Assembly (NCBI GenBank): GCA_016795465.1
Contig: JAEUHK010000095.1
Location: 1 to 64,000 of the forward strand
Length of the DNA: 64,000 bases
Direction of reading: 5' to 3'
DNA from: Verrucomicrobiaceae bacterium
Lineage (GTDB): Bacteria; Verrucomicrobiota; Verrucomicrobiia; Verrucomicrobiales; Verrucomicrobiaceae
Shown here: positions 7,187 to 14,809 of the stretch, piece by piece
Layout of the letters: each line of letters opens with the position of its first letter
Position numbering within the stretch: the first letter of the stretch is position 1
Position numbers and translations under genes: made by a program
Notes under the pieces: model-generated
Databases searched by the model: none
What the model saw: the letters and a program-made list of their open reading frames with translations, nothing else
Told to the model about the DNA's origin: nothing

Positions 7187-10061
7187 AAACAAACTCGTTC
7201 GCGTTCAGTAGCATGCGGCACAGCGAGAAGAGGTCGAGTTGCTTCGCGGCGGCGAGTTCGTCGGGTGTTGGATCGCGTTGGAAGCAGAGCTGAAAGGCGC
7301 GTTCGGGTGTTTTAGCTCGCTCGGCAAGGTGGCGGGCTTGTTGGAGCATGAACTCGTTGTTGGAGAGGGTCAGGGCTTGCAGTGCGGTGGTCGTTTGGGC
7401 GCGGGCGGGGGTGAAGTTCGCGGGATCGGGGCAGTCCAGCGTGGTCATGAACTGATGGGGCGTGGTGCGAACGATGAAGCGGTAGATGCTGCGACGCCAG
7501 AGCTCGGGTTTGTCGGGGGTGATGTAGTCGTAGATCGGCGCGTAGGCTTCGGTGTAGTTGAAATCGCGGTAGCCGGGCCCGCCGCGGGCGAGGTTGAGTT
7601 TGCCGCTGACGGCGAGGACGGTGTCGCGAAGTGTTTCGGCGTCTAGACGGCGTGGGTTTTGGCGCCAGAGGAAGCGGTTGGAGGAGTCCACGTAGAACGA
7701 GTTTTCCAACTCGTTGGTTCGGGCAGAACGAGTTGGAAAACTCGTTCTACGATACGCCTTCGACATGACGATGAGCTTATGAACGTGCTTCAAGCTCCAG
7801 GCGTGCGTGATGAGTTCACGCGCCAGATAGTCGAGGAGCTCAGGATGGCTCGGTGGGTTGCCGCCGATGCCGAAATCGCTCGGGGTGTTGACCAAACCTT
7901 GGCCGAAATGGTGATGCCAGAGGCGATTCACGATCACGCGGGCGGTGAGCGGGTTGTCGGGGTGCGTGATCCAATTCGCAAGGGCGAGGCGGCGCTTCGC
8001 TTCGGGCATGTTTTGATCGCCGAAGGCGGCGGAGGCGTGTTTGGGCCAAGAGAAGGCTCCGGGAGTGACTTCCTGCGCCTCGTCTTCGGGATTGCCGCGG
8101 CGTTGCACTTTGATGACGGGCGGTTTGGGGTCGGAAAGGATGGCATAGACTTTTTCGGGCTCGGGAATGGCCTGGAGAGCTTTTTCGAGCTTTTGGGCTT
8201 CAGCGCGGAGTTGCTTCAATCGAGCCGAGTCGGCCTCGGTGAGGCGTGTTTCGGCGATTTCGGGCACGAGTTTGGGATCGCCGATGAAAAGGAGGTCGTT
8301 GCCGATGCCATCGCCGCCGTCGGTGGCGATCAACGTGAGTGTTTTGGCTTTCGCGGGCACTTCGAGGTCGAGCGCGGCGGTCTCATCTTTGCGGAGCTTG
8401 AGCTTTTGGAACTTCAACTCGGCATCGACGAAGACGGTGAAGTCGGCTTTTGAGGCAGCAGCGGCTTTGTCTGCACCAAATCCGACGAGGCCGGTGAGGC
8501 GCATGGCTTTGAGGCCGCTTTGCTCGCGCAGTTTGGCGAGGTCGAAGGTGATGCCGCTGTTCGCGTGCATGGCGAGCATGCTGTGGCCTTTCGTGGCGAA
8601 GTCGATGCCGCTGAGCGTGGTGCTGCGTTGGGCGTTGAGCGGACGATTCGCGATGGTGTCCCAAAAATGGCCGCTGGTGGCCGGGATGCCGGTGACTTCT
8701 TGTTTGAATGCGATGGGCAGTTTGGGGCCGCTCGGTACAAAGACCCAAAGGACCGAAGGGACGGAAGGGATCTTCTGAAGGCGGTTCGTCTGGATGTCGC
8801 GGTGGTAGCCGAGTTTGTCTTTCGTGATGGAGCCGTTGCGCACGTCGATGCCGGAGGCTTCGGGGATGAGTTTGGCGAGTTCAAAGCCTTCACCGGCCAG
8901 TTTGGCGATCTGCGTGCGTGTTTGGGCGAGTTCTTTGTTTAGGCGGGCTTTTTCGGTGGCGAGGCGTTTCGATTCGATGGGATCGAGTTCGCGGTCGCCG
9001 CGCTTCACACCGGCGAAAACGGCCCACAGGCGGTAATACTCCTCCTGCGTGATGGGATCGAGCTTGTGATCGTGGCAGCGGGCGCAGTTGATGGTGATGC
9101 CCATCGTGGCGGTGAGCGTCTGCGTGACCATGTCATCGAGATCGAGGGCTCGTGCGGCTCGATTGAGCATGGGTGATTTGGTTTCGACCTGACCGACGAA
9201 GTCGAAGGGACCGGCGGAGAGGAAGCCGAGTGCTGCGTGATTCGTGATTCGTGAATCTGATGCGAGGGCGTCTCCGGCGATTTGTTCCTTGATGAACTGG
9301 TCGTAGGGTTTGTCGGCGTTGAAGGAGTTGATGACGTAGTCGCGGTAGCGCCAGGCGTTTGGGCGGAGCTGGTCTCGTTCGAAGCCGTGGGTGTCGGCGT
9401 AATGGACGATGTCGAGCCAGTGGCGGGCTTGGCGCTCTCCGAAGTGAGGACTGGCGAGGAGAGAATCGACGAGGGATTCGTAGGCTTGGTCGGACAGGTG
9501 GGACTTGTCTGACACGTCGGACGGTGGGAGGCCGAGGAGGTCGAAATGGAGGCGGCGTGTGAGAGTGCGTGCGTCGGCCTGCGGAGACATCGTGAGGCCG
9601 TTTTCGCGGAGTTTGGCTTCGATGAAGGTGTCGATGGTCGCGTTGGCGGTGAAGTCTTTGCGGATGGGCTGCACGGACCAGTGCTGGAGGCGCTTGTCGG
9701 TGAGCGCGGCCTTGTCAGTGGCGTTTTCGGGCCACTTCGCGCCGGAGTTGATCCATTCGCGGAGGAGGGAGATTTGCGCGGGCGTGAGTGGATCGCCTTT
9801 CGGCGGCATTTTTTCATCTTCGTCGGCGCTGGTGACGCGCTGGAAGAGTGGTGAGGCATCGGCTTTGCCCGCGAGGATCGCGGGGCCATCGTGGCCGCCT
9901 TTGAAGGCGTGGACTTTGGCGTCGAGACGTAGTTCGCCTTTCTGTTTCTTTTCGCCGTGGCATTCGATGCAGCGCTCCTGCAGCAGCGGGCGGATCTCGC
10001 GGTCGAAATCGACGGCGAGAAGGGCGGACGGGACGCAAAGGATGGCAAGGAGCAGCTTCAT
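7176..10061 (-). CDS. PSD1 / planctomycete cytochrome C protein (DUF1549-DUF1553), copy A
   Basis: A 961-residue exported protein with a signal peptide (MKLLLAILCVPSALLAV), a PSCyt1 heme motif CIECH at residues 31-35, a DUF1549 domain (LTRRLHFDLLGLPPS, ARHWLDIVHYADTHGFERD, TITINCARCHDHKLDPI-type second CxxCH) and a C-terminal DUF1553 domain (LANWITHPDNPLTARVIVNRLWHHHF). These proteins are abundant in PVC bacteria and probably take part in periplasmic oxidation during polysaccharide catabolism; direct biochemistry is lacking. The gene carries several in-frame repeats: a 25-bp inverted repeat at 7691-7751, 9-mer arrays at 8739-8774 and 9486-9521, and heptamers at 9234-9254. Its start overlaps the DUF1501 stop by four bases (10058-10061). 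Confidence 0.9.
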   Translation of the reverse strand: MKLLLAILCVPSALLAVDFDREIRPLLQERCIECHGEKKQKGELRLDAKVHAFKGGHDGPAILAGKADASPLFQRVTSADEDEKMPPKGDPLTPAQISLLREWINSGAKWPENATDKAALTDKRLQHWSVQPIRKDFTANATIDTFIEAKLRENGLTMSPQADARTLTRRLHFDLLGLPPSDVSDKSHLSDQAYESLVDSLLASPHFGERQARHWLDIVHYADTHGFERDQLRPNAWRYRDYVINSFNADKPYDQFIKEQIAGDALASDSRITNHAALGFLSAGPFDFVGQVETKSPMLNRAARALDLDDMVTQTLTATMGITINCARCHDHKLDPITQEEYYRLWAVFAGVKRGDRELDPIESKRLATEKARLNKELAQTRTQIAKLAGEGFELAKLIPEASGIDVRNGSITKDKLGYHRDIQTNRLQKIPSVPSVLWVFVPSGPKLPIAFKQEVTGIPATSGHFWDTIANRPLNAQRSTTLSGIDFATKGHSMLAMHANSGITFDLAKLREQSGLKAMRLTGLVGFGADKAAAASKADFTVFVDAELKFQKLKLRKDETAALDLEVPAKAKTLTLIATDGGDGIGNDLLFIGDPKLVPEIAETRLTEADSARLKQLRAEAQKLEKALQAIPEPEKVYAILSDPKPPVIKVQRRGNPEDEAQEVTPGAFSWPKHASAAFGDQNMPEAKRRLALANWITHPDNPLTARVIVNRLWHHHFGQGLVNTPSDFGIGGNPPSHPELLDYLARELITHAWSLKHVHKLIVMSKAYRRTSFPTRSARTNELENSFYVDSSNRFLWRQNPRRLDAETLRDTVLAVSGKLNLARGGPGYRDFNYTEAYAPIYDYITPDKPELWRRSIYRFIVRTTPHQFMTTLDCPDPANFTPARAQTTTALQALTLSNNEFMLQQARHLAERAKTPERAFQLCFQRDPTPDELAAAKQLDLFSLCRMLLNANEFVYVD
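7691..7751. repeat. Perfect 25-bp inverted repeat inserted in frame in PSD1 copy A
   Basis: The left arm 7691-7715 (begins CGTAGAACGAG) is the exact reverse complement of the right arm 7727-7751 (ends CTCGTTCTACG), separated by 11 bases. The 61-base unit is read through in frame, giving roughly TSFPTRSARTNELENSFY between the conserved DUF1553 motifs SKAYR and NRFLWR. It can form a strong cruciform or mRNA hairpin inside the gene. Confidence 0.9.
8739..8774. repeat. Array of four 9-mers (AAGGACCGA type) in PSD1 copy A
   Basis: Four consecutive 9-base units of the type AAGGACCGA and AGGGACGGA span exactly 36 bases. On the coding (minus) strand they give a three-residue periodicity, KIPSVPSVLWVF. 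A 9-base period keeps the reading frame. Confidence 0.75.
9234..9254. repeat. Heptamer array (TTCGTGA type) in PSD1 copy A
   Basis: Three 7-base units, TGCGTGA and two TTCGTGA, are followed by a degenerate copy. On the coding strand they give SRITNHA, in place of the short acidic loop usual before the GFL motif of DUF1549. Confidence 0.65.
9486..9521. repeat. Array of four 9-mers (CTTGTCTGA type) in PSD1 copy A
   Basis: Four 9-base units such as TTGGTCGGA and CTTGTCTGA span 36 bases and encode SDVSDKSHLSDQ directly after the conserved GLPP motif. PSD1 copy B has a different four-unit 9-mer array at the same protein position (14228-14263). Confidence 0.8.
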
Positions 10062-11512
10062 GCGAGGGCGCTTTGGATCACGTGGCCGTGGACGTCGGTG
10101 AGGCGGCGTTCGAGGCCGTTGTGGTAGTAGCTGAGGCGTTCGTGATCGAGTCCGAGGAGGTGCAGGATGGTGGCGTGGAAGTCATAGACGCTGGTGACAT
10201 CGACGGCGGCTTTCCAGCCGAACTCATCGGTCTCGCCGTGGTGTTTCGCGCCGGTTTGCACGCCGGCTCCGGCGAGGATGCAGGTGAAGCCGCTGGGGTT
10301 GTGATCGCGACCTGACGCGCCTTTTTGGAAGGTGGGCATGCGGCCGAACTCGGTGCAGAAAACGAAGAGTGTGTCGGCGAGCAGGCCGCGCTGCTTGAGA
10401 TCGAGAAAGAGCGCGGCGGTGGGCTGGTCGAGGATCTCGGCGTGGCCGGGATACTGCGTGGCGATGGTCTTGTGGCCGTCCCAATTGCCGACGCCCTCGC
10501 CCATGGCATACGCGCCGTTGAAGACCTGCACGAAGCGCACGCCCTGCTCGCACAAACGACGCGCGAGGATGCAATTCCGCGCGTAGCCGGCCTTCACGGC
10601 GTTCGTGGGATCGTCCGCGCCATACATTTTCAACACGTGCGCGGGCTCGCTGCTGAGATCGGTGAGCGAGGGCACGGTCATCTGCATCTTCGCGGCGAGT
10701 TCGTAGCTGGCGATGCGCGCGGCGAGTTCGTTGTCGCCGGGGAATTTTTCGAGATGGCGCTCGTTGAGGCGCTTCAAGAAATCGGCGGTGGCGCGATCGG
10801 TGCTGGCGGAGATGCCCTCGGGTCGCGCGAGGAAGCGGATGGGATTTTCGGCGTTGAAGGCGGTGCCTTGATACGCGGCGGGCAGAAAGGCAGCGCTCCA
10901 ATTGTTGCCCGCGGCCTGCGGATTGCCGCGCGGGTCGGGGATGGCGATGTAGGACGGCAGGTTTTCGTTTTCGGTGCCGAGTGCGTAGTTCACCCACGCA
11001 CCGGCGGAGGGGAAACCTTCGAGCGTTTGTCCGGTGGACATGAAGGTCTCGCCGGGGCCGTGCGTGTTCGTCTTCGACGTCATGCCGTGGAAGAAAAAGA
11101 AGTCGTCCGCGCATGCGCCGAGCTTTGGCAGAAGGTCGGAGGTCATCTTGCCGGACTGGCCGCGTGGCTTGAAGTCGCGCAGCGGTTTGATGAGGTTGCC
11201 CTGCTCACCTTGGAAGGTGACGACGTTGCCGCCGGGCATGGGCTGGTCGTGGTATTTAAAGAGAGCGGGTTTGTAGTCGAAGGTATCGACATGGCTCAAC
11301 GCGCCGCTGCAAAAGACCATGACGACGCGTTTGGCCTTCGGCGCAAAGTGCGGCTTTCGGGCGGCGAAGGGACGTGCAGGATCAATCAACGGGCGAATCG
11401 GGCCCGAGGCGGCGAGGAGCTGATCGCGGGCGAGCAAATCGAGGAACGCGATGCTGCCGAGACCGTGGACGGTCTGCTGGAGGAAGGTGCGGCGATTTAA
11501 AATGGGATTCAT
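10058..11512 (-). CDS. DUF1501 domain-containing Tat-exported protein, copy A
   Basis: A 484-residue protein with an N-terminal Tat signal (NRRTFLQQTVHGLGSIAFLDLL). The DUF1501 body is recognisable from KRVVMVFCSGALSHVDTFDYKP, FFFFHGMTSKTNTHGPGETFMSTG, CTEFGRMPTFQKGASGRDHN and HLLGLDHERLSYYHNGLE. The family has an alkaline-phosphatase/sulfatase-like fold and is almost always encoded beside PSD1 cytochrome proteins; its reaction is unknown. Here it is flanked by two PSD1 genes: its stop overlaps the start of copy A (ATGA at 10058-10061), and copy B ends 24 bases before its start, a gap holding ATTCCTG heptamers. It is expected to act in the periplasm. Confidence 0.9.
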   Translation of the reverse strand: MNPILNRRTFLQQTVHGLGSIAFLDLLARDQLLAASGPIRPLIDPARPFAARKPHFAPKAKRVVMVFCSGALSHVDTFDYKPALFKYHDQPMPGGNVVTFQGEQGNLIKPLRDFKPRGQSGKMTSDLLPKLGACADDFFFFHGMTSKTNTHGPGETFMSTGQTLEGFPSAGAWVNYALGTENENLPSYIAIPDPRGNPQAAGNNWSAAFLPAAYQGTAFNAENPIRFLARPEGISASTDRATADFLKRLNERHLEKFPGDNELAARIASYELAAKMQMTVPSLTDLSSEPAHVLKMYGADDPTNAVKAGYARNCILARRLCEQGVRFVQVFNGAYAMGEGVGNWDGHKTIATQYPGHAEILDQPTAALFLDLKQRGLLADTLFVFCTEFGRMPTFQKGASGRDHNPSGFTCILAGAGVQTGAKHHGETDEFGWKAAVDVTSVYDFHATILHLLGLDHERLSYYHNGLERRLTDVHGHVIQSALA

Positions 11513-11536
11513 GATTTTAGATTCCTGATTCCTGAA
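11513..11536. repeat. Heptamer-bearing spacer between PSD1 copy B and DUF1501
   Basis: The whole 24-base intergenic gap is a degenerate tandem of 7-mers (ATTCCTG twice, then AATCAC). Other neighbouring junctions in this operon overlap, so the gap may exist only because the repeat was inserted. Confidence 0.5.
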
Positions 11537-14500
11537 TCACTCCAAAAAGAGAAACTCGTTCGAGTTGAGAAGAGCGCGGCAGAAGGCTTGAAGGCCTTCT
11601 TGCTTCACGAAGGCTTCGGCGGTGGTGAGTTCGTCGTTGGATGGCTGGCGCTGATAAACGAGTTGGTAGGCTTGTGGGATGGTTTTGGCCTTCGTCGCGA
11701 GTTTGGCGGCCTGATCGATAAGGAAGGAGCTGTTGAAGAGATTGAGCGCTTGGAGCGGTGTCGTGCTTCTTGGGCGGCTGGGGCAGACTTGGCCGCCATC
11801 GGGGGCGTCGAAGGCGGCGAAGATGGCATCGGGCTCCATGCGAAGTTTGAGCGCGTAGATCATGCGGCGGTAGTCTTCGCGCTCGAAGTCGCCGGTTTCG
11901 GCGATCCAGTTGCGGGCGTAGTTGGCGTTCGGTTCGTAAAGCATGAAGCCGGGGCCGCCGGGTGTGAGATCGAGGTTGCCGGTGACGGCGAGGATGCTGT
12001 CGCGGATCATTTCGGCGTCGAGACGGCGTGGGGAGAAGCGCCAGAGGAGGGTGTTCGTGGCATCGAGCTGCTGCGCAGCACTTATGACTTTTGATTTATG
12101 ATTTACGATTTCCTTCCCGGCCAAGTCATAAGTCGTAAATCGTAAATCATAAATGCTGCTGGCTTGCTGAAAGGTCTTCGAGGTCAAAATGAGCCTCTGA
12201 ATGTGCTTCACGCTCCATCCGCTCTTGATGAACTCATTCGCGAGCCAGTCGAGGAGCTCGGGGTGCGTGGGTTTGAAGCCCATGTGGCCGAAGTCGCTCG
12301 GGGTGGCGACGAGGCCGGTGCCGAAGATGTAGTGCCAGATGCGGTTCACCATGACGCGGGCGGGCAGCGGGTTGCGCGGATCGGTGAGCCATTTGGCGAA
12401 GGCGAGGCGGCGCTGCTGCTCGGGTGCATCGGGCGGGAGGTTGAGGCTGCCGAGCTGGTTTTTGAAAACGGAGAGCGCATCGGGCGCGACGACTTCGCGC
12501 GGGCTCATGTGATCGCCGCGATGCAGGCGATGCGTGGGCTCGGGCTGCTTGAAGGTGCCTGCGTAGGCCATCGGGGGCTCGGTGAAGCTTAGCAGCTCCT
12601 TTTGCAGCGCATCGACCTTTGCGACGAGATCAGCGGGCGCATTCAAGGAGGATGGAATGGCTTTGATCTTGCGATTGAAGCGGGCGCTGAGGCGATCTGC
12701 GAAGCTGGCGACGGTTTTCCAGGTCTTCGCATCGCTGGAAACCTCGATGCGATACGCGGTGGCGAGTCGATCCTCGTAAGCGCGGCCGCTGGTGCTGCGA
12801 TCGCGGCTCCAGACGACACGACTGATCTCCTGCGGCTGCGCGAAGTCGAACTGCACCCAGCCGGTTTTCTCCTTCGCGATCCAACTGCGGCTGTTGCCGT
12901 ATTTCCCGTCGTTGATGTGCTCCAGCTTGTGAATCGGCGACGGGCCGTAATCGCCACCGGAGGTCGTTTTGGCCTTCAGCGCGACGTTTTCGCCGCTGGG
13001 GCCGAAGATCTCGAGTTCGTCGATGCACGCGTTGTTGCTGTAGCTGTCGAGAATGGTGAAGCGGAGGTGTTTCGCGGTCGTGGTGGCGAAGAGATCGGTG
13101 TTCGCGGTGTGAGAAACGGGCGGGCGGATGTGAGGCGAATGATGCGTGATGCGTGATGCGTGAGTTTCAGTCGAGAGGTCTTCGAGGAGGAGGATGTCCG
13201 CGGCCATCGGGGCGCTGGTGGTGCCCATGCGGAGGAGGATGCGGGTGTTTTCGGCGAGTTCGTGCTCGCCGAGGTTTTTGAGGCCGCTCCAGCGCTTTTT
13301 GCCGGCGATCGCAGGTTTGCCATCGGCGAACTGGCGTTGGTTGATAGTGCCAATTTCGGTTTGTTTGCCGTTCGTTTCGAGAATGAAGCGTGCATCCGGC
13401 GCATGCGTGGTCCACACGCCCCAGCTCACCCAAACGCGATGCTTGCCCGTGCGTTTCGGTGTCCACGCGACGCAGTCGGTGCCGGGTGGCTCGACGAAGT
13501 AGCGGTAGCTCTCGCCGATGTTTGGGAAGCGCTGTGCATCACCGGGATCGCTGAGCTGGCCTTGCTCGGTGCCGGGATCGTAATCGGTGGCTTTGACGCC
13601 CTGCGGGGTCTTTAGAAAGGTGGCTTCCTCTTCGCCAAGCGTCACGCGACGACCAAGCACGGCCTTCGGTTGATACTCGGCGAGCTTCGTGGTGAGCGGC
13701 GCGAGTTTTTGGCGCAGTTCCTCGGCCTTTTTCTCCTGCGCGGCATAGCGGGCGTCTTTGATCGGCCGGTCGCCGTGCTGCACGCCGGAGAAGATGGCCT
13801 GCATGGCGTAGAAGTCGCTCTGCGTGACGGGATCGAATTTGTGGTTGTGGCACTTCGCGCAGATCATCGTCGTGGCGAGGAAGGTGGTGCCAGCGGTGTT
13901 CACCATGTCGGAGAGCTCGTCCGCACGCTGCATGAGCTGCAAATTTTTGTCCTGACCCTTCACGCGATCCATCGGCCCGCCTACGATGAATCCGTTGGCC
14001 ACATCCGCGCCGCAGGTGTCCCCGGCGATCTGCTCGAACATGAAGCGGTCGTAAGGTTTGTCGGCGTTGAAGGCGTCGATGACGTAATCGCGATAGCGCC
14101 ACGCGTGAGGACGTTCGTGGTTCGTTTCAAAGCCGTTCGAATCGGCGAAGCGGACGACGTCCAGCCAGTGGCGGGCCCATTTTTCGCCGTAGTGGCGGCT
14201 GCTGAGAAGGGTGTCGATGAGAGACTCAAAGGACGAAAAGGACTGAAGGGACGAAAAGGACGGCGGCAAGCCGGTGACGACAAAGTGAGCACGGCGGATG
14301 AGCGTGCGGTCATCGGCGCGGGGAGACATCGAGAGGCCTTTTTCGCGGAGCTTGGCTTCGATGAAGGAATCGATGGTGGCGTTGGGATTGTGCGTTGGCA
14401 GTGGCCGGTAGGCCCAGTGGTTCGCGCGTTCATCGACGGCGGCGGCTTTGTCCTCGGCGTTTTCGGGCCAGGTGGCACCAGAGTCGATCCAGGCTTTGAT

Positions 14501-14809
14501 TTTCGCGATTTGGTAGGCGGTGAGGGGTTCGCCTTTCGGTGGCATGCGTTCGTCGCCGGAGGCGGTGATGCGTTGGAAGAGCGGTGAGGCACTCGATTTG
14601 GCGGGAACGATGGCTGCGCCGCTTTCGCCGCCTTTGAAGGCGTGCGGTTTGGCATCGAGACGGAGATCGGCTTTTTGTTTTTCGGGGCCGTGGCACTCGA
14701 CGCAGCGCTCTTTGAGGAGCGGGCGGATTTCGCGGTCGAAATCGAGGGGGGCGCTCGAAAGGACAGAAGGGACAACAAGGACCGAAAGGACGGTGAAGAG
14801 GCGATTCAT
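11537..14809 (-). CDS. PSD1 / planctomycete cytochrome C protein with internal discoidin-like domain, copy B
   Basis: A 1,090-residue paralogue of the PSD1 gene at 7176-10061, with heme motif CVECH at residues 36-40, DUF1549 (ARHWLDVVRFADSNGFETN, MICAKCHNHKFDPV) and DUF1553 (FAKWLTDPRNPLPARVMVNRIWHYIFGTGL). It is longer because a beta-sandwich domain is inserted around residues 570-710 (LDSYSNNACIDELEIFGPSG, TGWVQFDFAQPQEISRVVWS), resembling an F5/8-type C carbohydrate-binding module. In-frame repeats are conspicuous: 9-mers at 14757-14792 that encode the signal-peptide core, 9-mers at 14228-14263, heptamers at 13140-13163 and an inverted heptamer pair at 12081-12154. The start overlaps the GntR stop by four bases. 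Confidence 0.9.
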   Translation of the reverse strand: MNRLFTVLSVLVVPSVLSSAPLDFDREIRPLLKERCVECHGPEKQKADLRLDAKPHAFKGGESGAAIVPAKSSASPLFQRITASGDERMPPKGEPLTAYQIAKIKAWIDSGATWPENAEDKAAAVDERANHWAYRPLPTHNPNATIDSFIEAKLREKGLSMSPRADDRTLIRRAHFVVTGLPPSFSSLQSFSSFESLIDTLLSSRHYGEKWARHWLDVVRFADSNGFETNHERPHAWRYRDYVIDAFNADKPYDRFMFEQIAGDTCGADVANGFIVGGPMDRVKGQDKNLQLMQRADELSDMVNTAGTTFLATTMICAKCHNHKFDPVTQSDFYAMQAIFSGVQHGDRPIKDARYAAQEKKAEELRQKLAPLTTKLAEYQPKAVLGRRVTLGEEEATFLKTPQGVKATDYDPGTEQGQLSDPGDAQRFPNIGESYRYFVEPPGTDCVAWTPKRTGKHRVWVSWGVWTTHAPDARFILETNGKQTEIGTINQRQFADGKPAIAGKKRWSGLKNLGEHELAENTRILLRMGTTSAPMAADILLLEDLSTETHASRITHHSPHIRPPVSHTANTDLFATTTAKHLRFTILDSYSNNACIDELEIFGPSGENVALKAKTTSGGDYGPSPIHKLEHINDGKYGNSRSWIAKEKTGWVQFDFAQPQEISRVVWSRDRSTSGRAYEDRLATAYRIEVSSDAKTWKTVASFADRLSARFNRKIKAIPSSLNAPADLVAKVDALQKELLSFTEPPMAYAGTFKQPEPTHRLHRGDHMSPREVVAPDALSVFKNQLGSLNLPPDAPEQQRRLAFAKWLTDPRNPLPARVMVNRIWHYIFGTGLVATPSDFGHMGFKPTHPELLDWLANEFIKSGWSVKHIQRLILTSKTFQQASSIYDLRFTTYDLAGKEIVNHKSKVISAAQQLDATNTLLWRFSPRRLDAEMIRDSILAVTGNLDLTPGGPGFMLYEPNANYARNWIAETGDFEREDYRRMIYALKLRMEPDAIFAAFDAPDGGQVCPSRPRSTTPLQALNLFNSSFLIDQAAKLATKAKTIPQAYQLVYQRQPSNDELTTAEAFVKQEGLQAFCRALLNSNEFLFLE
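12081..12154. repeat. Inverted pair of heptamer arrays inserted in frame in PSD1 copy B
   Basis: ATTTATGATTTACGATTT at 12094-12111 is exactly complementary to 12137-12154, and CTTATGACTT at 12081-12090 is exactly complementary to 12123-12132. Each half is a degenerate tandem of 7-mers (ATTTATG, ATTTACG, ACTTATG). The two pairings cross rather than nest. The translation (YDLRFTTYDLAGKEIVNHKS) lies between the DUF1553 motifs SKTFQ and NTLLWR, the same position as the 25-bp palindrome in copy A. Confidence 0.85.
13140..13163. repeat. Heptamer array (TGATGCG x3) in PSD1 copy B
   Basis: Three exact TGATGCG units followed by a partial unit. On the coding strand they give the peptide THASRITHH, located in the linker just before the discoidin-like domain. 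This resembles the SRITNHA peptide from heptamers in copy A. Confidence 0.7.
14228..14263. repeat. Array of four 9-mers (AAAGGACGA type) in PSD1 copy B
   Basis: Four 9-base units such as AAAGGACGA and AAGGGACGA span 36 bases and encode PSFSSLQSFSSF after the conserved GLP. The site is homologous to the array at 9486-9521 in copy A, but the 9-mer sequence is unrelated. Confidence 0.8.
14757..14792. repeat. Array of four 9-mers encoding a signal-peptide core
   Basis: Four 9-base units of the type GAAAGGACA and GAAGGGACA span 36 bases near the 5' end of PSD1 copy B. On the coding strand they encode most of the hydrophobic core of the signal peptide (TVLSVLVVPSVL). Confidence 0.7.

Noticed and set aside
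9486..9521. 36-base repeats considered as CRISPR-like
   Set aside because: The 36 bases are internally tandem 9-mers in coding sequence, with no repeated 25-40 base unit and no spacers. No CRISPR array was seen anywhere.
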